DNA of 64,000 bases, taken from assembly GCA_022747635.1 (NCBI GenBank), contig JAKTNV010000024.1, forward strand, positions 248,001-312,000, written 5' to 3'. Position 1 is the stretch's first letter, and every line of letters begins with the position of its first letter. Positions 56,346-64,000 of the stretch are shown here, in pieces. A program made the position numbers and the translations under genes. Below the pieces are notes generated by a model. The model was not told the DNA's origin. It did no database searches and saw only the letters and a list, made by a program, of their open reading frames with translations. This stretch comes from Hetaerina americana. Its lineage: Eukaryota; Arthropoda; Insecta; Odonata; Calopterygidae.

Positions 56346-57860
56346 AATTTTTCACACCGATCTTCGTTTCCCTAAATTTTAAAAGCACAAGTGTTAAATC
56401 GGAAGTAATAGGGATTCATTTTCAGAGGCAGAGCGCACCGGTAATTTCCGGGAAGGGGTGTGAACTCCCGTGGGGGTGAAGGTAGCCTCCGAAGCGTATC
56501 TTCATCGAATCTTTGGGATAAATCACGAGATTAAAATCTCTACCCGCAGCGGCTCTCGAATTAAGATAAAAACGGGAGCAGCAAAACCTCGGCCTATTTG
56601 AGAATTATTTAGTTCCGAATTCAAGATAATTAACTCTGGTACGTCACATGAATCAGTGTAAGGGTTTCCCGATGGGATACATAAAATCTTCCTCGGAGAC
56701 TTAAAATGATAATTTGGGACTAATACAAACGAGAAAAAATTAATTCCAACTATGCTTACACTTCCGTTTGGATCACGAATGTGGTTGGAAGGTAACCCTG
56801 AGCGATTTTGTACATATCATGAGACATTCCAATTCCTTAATTCACAATGGCGATTTTTTGGAATGGGTTTTGTGGGGAGAATGAATGGAAAAAAGGGAGG
56901 CCTGAAAAAAATAGAGACATCACTCTCACGAGCTATTACACAGATTGTGATGAGTGCATACCGATCGATAACTTTTGGAGTCGTTCATGTACACAAATTG
57001 ATTGAAATTTATCAGACATCAATTATGCTCTATTATGTATTAGGACCAACAGAAATTTATGACACTTGAGATTGATCAATTGGTGCATTCTTAGTATTTT
57101 TAAGGATTATCAGCAAATTGTGAAACTTTAGATTGGTCAATTGGAGCATTCGTGACGGATAATAAGATTATAACACGAATGTGTTTTCGGGTCATTATGC
57201 TTCCTCATTTCATTAATTATAGGCATGTGTCTATTTAATGTGGATACGAATTCAATAGTTCGATATTAAATGGGACTTAGACTAGAAGTAAATTGGATTA
57301 GATCCTAATAGCATATTAAGCAGTGGTAACCATTGAATATCATAGTATTAACAAATTCTCAAATGAAATTCTGAGAGGAAAGTTTTCTACATTTTTAAAG
57401 GCTTTCATGGTGAACACAAAGAAGATGTGTAAGTCAATCATAAAACTGTCCTCTGCATTAGATAGCTCTAATTTGGTTCCACTTTCGATTTACAACATTG
57501 AAAATAAAAATAAGTCACTTAAACAACGGCATGACATATTTTTGCTCGACTGGACACTGCACCCGGAAAGAAACCACCTTGGCATATTTTCAAAACAAAG
57601 GAATGAGGCAACAAAGTAGGGAAAACTTTTATACTGTGGGAATGAGAATGGCAGCTTTCGTCAGAAATATACCATGGTGGTTATTAAGTTCCCTTAATGC
57701 CACAATGGACTATCTCAAGAGAAAAAGTTGAGCAGAAATATTCAGAAATAATTTATTTGAAAAACCTTCGCAATTACGATCCCTCGTTTGTCTCTTATGC
57801 AAGAGGACTGACTGTCTCTTTTTTTAGAAAAAAGAACATAACGGAGGGACTGAGGGACGC
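56346..57860. other. AT-rich spacer between GC-rich blocks
   Basis: No gene recognised. ORFs of 60-105 codons here lack protein-like features. Confidence 0.4.
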
Positions 57861-60800
57861 CCGAGGACTTATAGCCGTTGGGAGAGCACAGTGAAATGAT
57901 TAAGGGAGACTACAAATGAGATTTCATAATGGAAGTGAGAGTTGGGGGCGGAATGGAGTGCGGGTGTCTGGAAGGAGGGGTGGGGGATTAAAGACTCTGC
58001 ATCAGTGGCCCCGTCAAGACGCCGAAAAATCTCGTAATAAGGGCAGCGGTGTCTGTTCAGTTTTACGGGCAAGGCTGCCCGAACGAAACAAGAGCTTTCA
58101 CCGAAGGCAATGCGGTTTCTGCACCACTAAGATCACTCACAAATAAAGGTATCTCAAGGAGTTCCACTGGCTCCAGGTTGCGACTCCTTTGACAAATTTC
58201 TAGGACACAATCCCGTACGACTTTGAGTCGCGAGGTCCCGACCAATGGATCCTATCCCATCGACAAACGGAACCACTCGAATAGGGGCGAATCCTGCATC
58301 CAACTATCGCCAATTCATTTTCTTCGTACACGCTTCGCAGTTAATGAGACAAGAAGCGAGGGAACGTGACTCGCGAACAATTCACATGCCTCGGGACGAG
58401 GCGCTTCCGCAGCGAGGGGAAGCCTTTTAAACCTCATGCGGACTCTCGAACTTCACCGCCTTTTATACCCTCCGCTCCTATCTCGTACCGGAATAATTAT
58501 CCGTTCATCATGACCTCGAATGAACACCCGAAGTAATTTGTTTATGAGCTTGCGCTGATAGCTAACCAAAGGGAGTTTTCCGACGAGGGATCAACTGACG
58601 ATCTGTGGCCTCCGACACGGGAAATGATTTATTTCTCGTGTCGGAGGAAACGAAAGGATGGAAAGCCATCGGGGAGACGCGCGAGGAGAGGAACGGCTGC
58701 GGAAAAAAGCACACGCCAAACAATGCAGCCCGACCGAGAGGTTACGGCATGAGAGGGCGCTTGGCGAAACTTCCTGGAAGCATTTTTTCCCGGCATAACC
58801 GCATTTCCTGCAAAGAATTCGACACGTCGCACCGAGCAGGGCCACTTCAGCGGCAAACACTTTCGACCAGACCGAATGAACGCCTCTCAACACTCGGAAG
58901 GGCGAGGTACACGTGCCGCCGCCGTGCGAAAAGCGACACTCACATTGAGGAGTAGGAAAAAAACACGCTTCGTCAGGCCGGGGGAAAAACGGAAGAGAGC
59001 AGAAATAAAAACGAAAAGAGTGTACGGAGGCGTGGTCCGTCTCCCCCGATGTCGGCAGCTTCGGAGATGGGCGTTGTCACGTCGCCGAAATAAAAACGAC
59101 GAATTAACTGTCCACACGCACCAGTTCGATGGGCGTTCCTCGGAGAGATGGGGTGACGGGGATGTCGCCTTGTTTACAACTTGAGTGCGGGGGCGTGGCG
59201 ACGGGCGCCGCCACGGACACCCCACTTGTCCCGACAAACATACACACACACACACAAGGGAGACAGACCTGCACGCGGCATCGATCCTCTTGTAATCCTT
59301 CGGTTCCTTCCGACCCTCGAACCGACGCTGCATGAAACTCAGACCTGCCTTACTGCCCATGGCGGAGCCGCGACTGCGGTTTCGAACCATCCCGCGTACA
59401 CACACCGAGCGGCGGCTACAGGAATCCTCCCCTCTCCCGAGTTCCCGGCCCCTCAAAGCCCCCTCCACTGCGCCCGCCATTACCCACCACGACCTCCTCT
59501 CCCCTCAACCCTCTCGCCCCCACCACTCCCGATGCGATCGCCGATCCCTCCTCCCACATTCTCCCCTTCATTCTCCTCCCCCGGGCCACTTCTCCCACCT
59601 CCCCTCTGCCCCACACCCTCATCAACGACCCCACCTCCCCTCGTCTACTACCCGGGCGAAGCGAACTCCCGATGCTCTTTTCTTCACCTCGCATCGCCCC
59701 CGACCACCGCAGCCGCACACTGTAACACTCCCCGCCGACGAACGGCAGCCTCTCCACTAAGTCCCTATGCCCCCTCCTCCCTCTCTTTCATCCCCCTGCA
59801 ACGCCTCATCCCACCATCCCGAGCCGCTCCGAGGAATCATTCCCCTCACAGTCCTCGGGGGAGAGGTAAGTAGGGAGGGGGTGGTGGGTGGGACGGCTGT
59901 GAGGTAAAAGGTTGGAGGGGGTGTGGGGGAAGAAGCTCCTCCGCCCCCACCGGGACATCCCTTACGACCGGTCAGCGAACACTGCCCGGCCGCCACCACC
60001 GCGCTCGCATGTATGTACATACGTGGTACCTTTCCCACCGCGGCCATTGCGTATGTGTACCTCGTTGTCACGAGTCTCCGTGATCGTCCGTCGGTTCGGA
60101 CCCCCGCCCCCTTCGCTCCCGCGTATCCCTTTCCCTTACCCCCGCCCCTCTTCGCCGAATCACGTCCCCCGTCGGTACTCCGCGGAGGACTCTCGAGCGA
60201 GACTAATCCGAAGGCGTTAAAGTCTCACGCGCGGACGGGGGAGGATGGGGAAGGTTATAATGCGGCTGGGGCAAGGTTGCTTGTTCGCTCGCCCGACCTG
60301 GTGGTTCGGAAGCAAAAGGTATAAAACAAAATGATAAAAATTGAAACAAAAGAGGCAAACTTCTTCTTCGAGTTCAATCAGTATTCCAGACGCGACAGCG
60401 GAGGGAATACGCGCTAAGGGTTGTTAAAAACTATACCTCACTGCGGAGGGAGGCGTCCCTTCTCCCATCCTCCGCTCTGGGAAACGAAAGCATTTTGTCC
60501 CGTCCCCCCCTCCCTTTCACCCACCCACCCTTCCGAACGCAAGAGAGTGATGTTTAATGGACGGCTTTCCGTTTGCACGGCCGAATATCGGTGAGATCGG
60601 ACGGCATTTGGGATGCGACTGGGGGAGAAGGGTATTGCGGAAGCGGGGAATCGAGATATGACGCTTGATAATGGGTGAGTTTTGTTGACCACTTCGGATT
60701 GGGGAATATTCCACCGTTTTCAGGACTAAGAGAGCTAGCTGGAGTGGGGCCAAAGATGCTCGGGAGATGTCTGACATGAAGTTGGGATACCAAAACGGGG

Positions 60801-60900
60801 GATCGAGATGGGAGGGACATGAACGATTATTCGGATGGGCGGTGCTGTTCGTTGTCCTCCACGGTGGCTTCCGAATGCAGAGAAAATTCGGGCAGGCTTG
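57861..60900. other. GC-rich, CpG-rich block II (CpG-island-like)
   Basis: About 3 kb of GC- and CpG-rich DNA. From about 59440 to 59830 the plus strand is almost all C and T. It ends at GGGAGAG/GTAAGT (donor at 59866), a perfect 5' splice site. A TATAAAA lies at 60320-60326 and an arthropod-like initiator TCAGT at about 60378-60382, but their spacing of 60 bp is not canonical. Probably promoter and non-coding first exon of an unseen gene. Confidence 0.5.
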
Positions 60901-61009
60901 GAGATACGTCATCTCTAAATGCGCCTCCCAACGGATTGTGGTCGCACTTCATAACATCATCAAAGAAGGTTATTTCATCACAAGCGTTTACTTTAGAGCC
61001 TCTTATCAT
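60554..61009 (-). pseudogene. Open frame of about 152 codons interrupted by one in-frame stop, unrecognised
   Basis: Minus strand. 60827-61009 encodes an acidic stretch (CDEITFFDDVMKCDHN, then a Ser/Glu-rich end) and stops at TAA 60827-60829. The same frame continues open from the next Met at 60820 to 60554 with a Pro/Ser-rich stretch ending in the basic RPCKRKAVH. Composition looks more protein-like than its neighbours, but other frames are also open in this GC-rich region and I recognise no domain. It could be a degraded exon, or chance. Confidence 0.25.
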
Positions 61010-61099
61010 TTACATTTCGAAAAGGACAGACTTTCTCAGACAAAGTAGGGTGTACGTGGCACGCGAGTGATGCTGGGCGGTGCGCGAACTAGTTTAAAA

Positions 61100-64000
61100 A
61101 TCAATCCATGGATGATGACTCCAGAACTCCTGTACTGAAATTTTATATTTATTAATCATTTCTATTGAGGATTAAAGATACGAAAATACGTATTAAGAAA
61201 CTCTATTCGGGTACAGAATGCGCCCAGTGGCTTGCAAATACTAATAAAATATTAGATAATACGCTTATGCGCAAATTCCGCCTACAGTGACGTATGGGGA
61301 AATTGTGTAAGGAGTTGTCGGTCGCCTTCCCCAGTAACTACCACTACGGTGAAAGGATGGGAAGAGAGGGAGGAGAGGATGAATCCTAACTCGGATGCTA
61401 ATACGATTTTTAAATGATGACTCATTTTCACTTAATTAGATTGATAAATGGCAAAAGCGAAATAAAAAAATATTTAACGCGAACTTAGTCTATTAATTCA
61501 GCATATTTTAAATATTAAATCCCCCAGATTGGAATCCTGACTCCTGTTCATTACAAACCATTTTCATATAGTACTAATCGAACAGTGAGCGAATTTAACT
61601 TCCGGAATGTTGTTACTTTTTGTTTACGTTAAATTACTAAGTAGTTAAAATCAGGTTGAATTGGACTTGTCACGTTTACTATTTTCAAGGTTATTCCAAA
61701 AAACAATGGCTTTCTTTAATTTAAAAAAATGACTAAACCATGATTGATTATTAAGTTCACATCAAATGCAAATATCTTAAAACTCAGCATAAATATAAAT
61801 TATTTTTCTAGACGCATTCACTTCTCAAGAATGCATAAATTATACATGCATTCAAAATTCAGCCCATCCTGAAACTTATGCCCTCATTGTCCTAAAATGG
61901 CAGACTTGACTGCCATATCTGAAATTATGTTACGTAAAAACTTCTATTCCGAAAACGAAAACGCATGATGCCTCCGATCATGAGAGAAAAAAGATGTACT
62001 CCTTCTTAATATTTAGCAGTGTTTTTCATAAAGTTGGCAATTCCGACATGTTGTAAAGGTCTGAGTCGAGGGATCCTTCCAAAGAAGGTACTCCCGATAA
62101 TAAGTGGGCAGGTATACGATTTTAACGATGGCATTTGTATTAAAATTTATTTGTAACAGAAAATACATTAAGGCGCTCTAAAAAACACGTATTAACTGCA
62201 ATAATTCAATAGACTGAGGTACTGGAGCAGGGAAACAAATCAAAAGTGCCGTTGAGAGCTCGAAGTGAAATGACGGGAACAATCTAGCTTCCGTAAAAAC
62301 GAAACACGACACTATAGGAAAAGGGAAGGCGCGGGAAACTGTGTTGAAAAGCCGTAACAAACATCAAGAAACGTAAATTTTCAGCTTTCCACATCCATTT
62401 CGGACTGAAACATTTTCTACTAACGGTAACCCAAATGCTCCACCGGCAGGCTAATTTCCTTATCGGCCGTCTACTCACCGATTTAATATCAACACGCGTC
62501 GGGCCACTGCGCAGCGTTACCGGATATATGAACGTTGACTGGCTAAGAAACTGAATAACAATTAAAAGCATAAGGATTCTAGGCCACCAGAATGAAAGTT
62601 ATGCTCTCTTCCGACGACAAAAATGAAATATCACTTCTATGTTGTCAACCACATCAGATGATTGCATTCAGGGTCTCTCTTCAGCATGATTTCCAAGTTT
62701 TGAGAGAGCAGAATATGAACGGCCGGGGACTTGATTGTAAAAATAAAATCACATCCCAAACGAAGCACAAGAGCACAAACGGGAAGTAAGCCGCTTAAAA
62801 TATGGGACTCACCTACGAGAGGAAAATGGATCGACGCCCTATGACGATGTGAAGGTCTCCTCAAGGTTATCGCCAATCGGACATAACAAAGATTTTCTAT
62901 TAGGGAGGGGGGGGGGAAGAAAAAAGACATTAACGAAAAAACACGCATCAATGTCCCATGTTTACCGTGGGGACCGATGGAATATTCTCAGGACGGAGTT
63001 GGGAGGGGAGAAGTGGGGGTGGAAAAAGAGAAGGCCAGGGTTGGGAGGGAATTCGAAGCGAGGCCGTTGTTCCACTCTAATTGGTCGAATGTAACGGCGA
63101 AGTCCGTCGGCGGATGGGAGGCCAATTTTCTCATTTCAAAGACTGTTAGCACTACGACTTTTCAGTATACAACCGATACGCACAAGAGTGTTGCTAGCCT
63201 CCATAATAATGACGGCGGAGCTGGAAAATGACTAGGGAACGGCCACCACTCAAACCCGGTAACGATGGAAAAATGACTAATTTGAAGGTGTGACAATGAC
63301 ATGTCTAGGCTGATGCATTATTTAACTTGGGGACGTGAACACCAAGAAGTTTGTCAATCGAAATAACTGGATCCACACCTAAAAGCCCAGTAGAATTACT
63401 TTGGTCGTATTAATGTTTAATACAAATTTGTGAAAGAAATTAGTATACATACACGTATTTAAATCTATACACTAAACATTTCCCTCAGGCAATTAATGAT
63501 TCTAGCTCTCAAATACTCACAAAACACAGTTAACCCTAATTGTTTACGAAAAAATTGATTCCATGATGACTCAATCACTATACAGTTTATGGTTCAAATA
63601 AGAATATTTTTTAAAAACTGAGACTGGCAAAGATTTCCGGTCAAATATGAAAAATAAAATCAAAATAGTCAAAATATTATTTGCGACAACTACAGAGTGC
63701 TATGTTAACACAAAATGCATTTATATCAAATTTGAAGAATCTTTATTTTGGGGTGAGTCAATAAGATTATTATTACGATGCTGAGCCGTTCAGGCTTAAG
63801 GGTACCAATACAACTGCCCCAAGTATTATTTCAACTAATCGCGTTGGTAAATTTATTATTCTGCTCATTACGTGATAACCATGACATTGTAACGTGACAT
63901 GATTTTTGGAATCTGTATCCTCCGAACTAAGAAAGAGGTGCGTCAACTAAATGATTTCGGTACCATAGAGTAAACAGTTTTACGACACTCAATGGCACTG
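61100..64000. other. Right edge, mixed AT-rich and GC-rich DNA
   Basis: No gene recognised. A possible exon with good splice sites on the minus strand is at 62813-62896. Poly-G run at about 62903-62915. Confidence 0.35.

Noticed and set aside
58887..59480. 197-codon minus-strand frame
   Set aside because: GC-rich region with several overlapping open frames on both strands; the sequence has no protein-like pattern.
59181..59873. 230-codon Pro-rich open frame on the plus strand
   Set aside because: Composition follows the C/T-rich tract, overlapping frames are also open, and no domain is recognisable. Kept only as a possible first exon because of the donor, not as a protein.
60320..60382. TATAAAA plus TCAGT as a core promoter
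   Set aside because: The spacing of 60 bp is twice the usual distance and no downstream promoter element matches, so not called as a promoter feature.

Overview
The window reads as a nuclear genome segment from an insect-like animal, probably a hemimetabolous or other repeat-rich species. The evidence is short phase-consistent exons in long AT-rich introns, GT-AG splice sites, and many decayed mariner, Penelope-like, LINE and tRNA-derived SINE copies. Nothing in it looks bacterial, plasmid or phage. There is no rRNA gene, no credible functional tRNA gene and no CRISPR array.

All three genes I can support lie on the minus strand, head to tail. (1) About 0.8-18.2 kb: the first eleven coding exons of a TTF2/lodestar-type SNF2 ATPase (RNA polymerase II termination factor). 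It starts at 18248 and runs off the left edge before the second helicase lobe. (2) 22.8-38.0 kb: a complete eight-exon GTF3C5 gene (TFIIIC subunit, RNA polymerase III), 504 codons plus stop. (3) 46.3-50.7 kb: the last two coding exons of a Trp/Asp/Gly-rich protein whose tail recalls coat-associated trafficking factors such as ArfGAP1 or SCYL1. Its 5' exons are not visible in the 13 kb to the right. In genes 1 and 2 the phase carries correctly across every intron, which is the strongest support for the models.

The introns and intergenic DNA are mostly mobile-element debris: a decayed LINE antisense in TTF2 intron 1; at least four Tc1/mariner copies or relics; a Penelope-like element with a recognisable GIY-YIG tail, its reverse transcriptase region split by a TA-flanked inverted-repeat element; a tRNA-derived SINE family with about eight copies or fragments; and a second tRNA-derived family whose tRNA-like module lies between inverted arms. 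Two copies of that second family have collapsed into almost perfect hairpins.

From about 53.8 kb rightward the base composition changes. GC- and CpG-rich blocks (about 53.8-55.3 and 57.9-60.9 kb) alternate with AT-rich DNA and carry strong purine/pyrimidine strand asymmetry and isolated perfect splice sites. They resemble CpG-island promoters of genes whose bodies lie mostly outside the window, but I cannot recognise a protein there. The 40.2-46.2 kb block is AT-rich and unusually poor in recognisable repeats.
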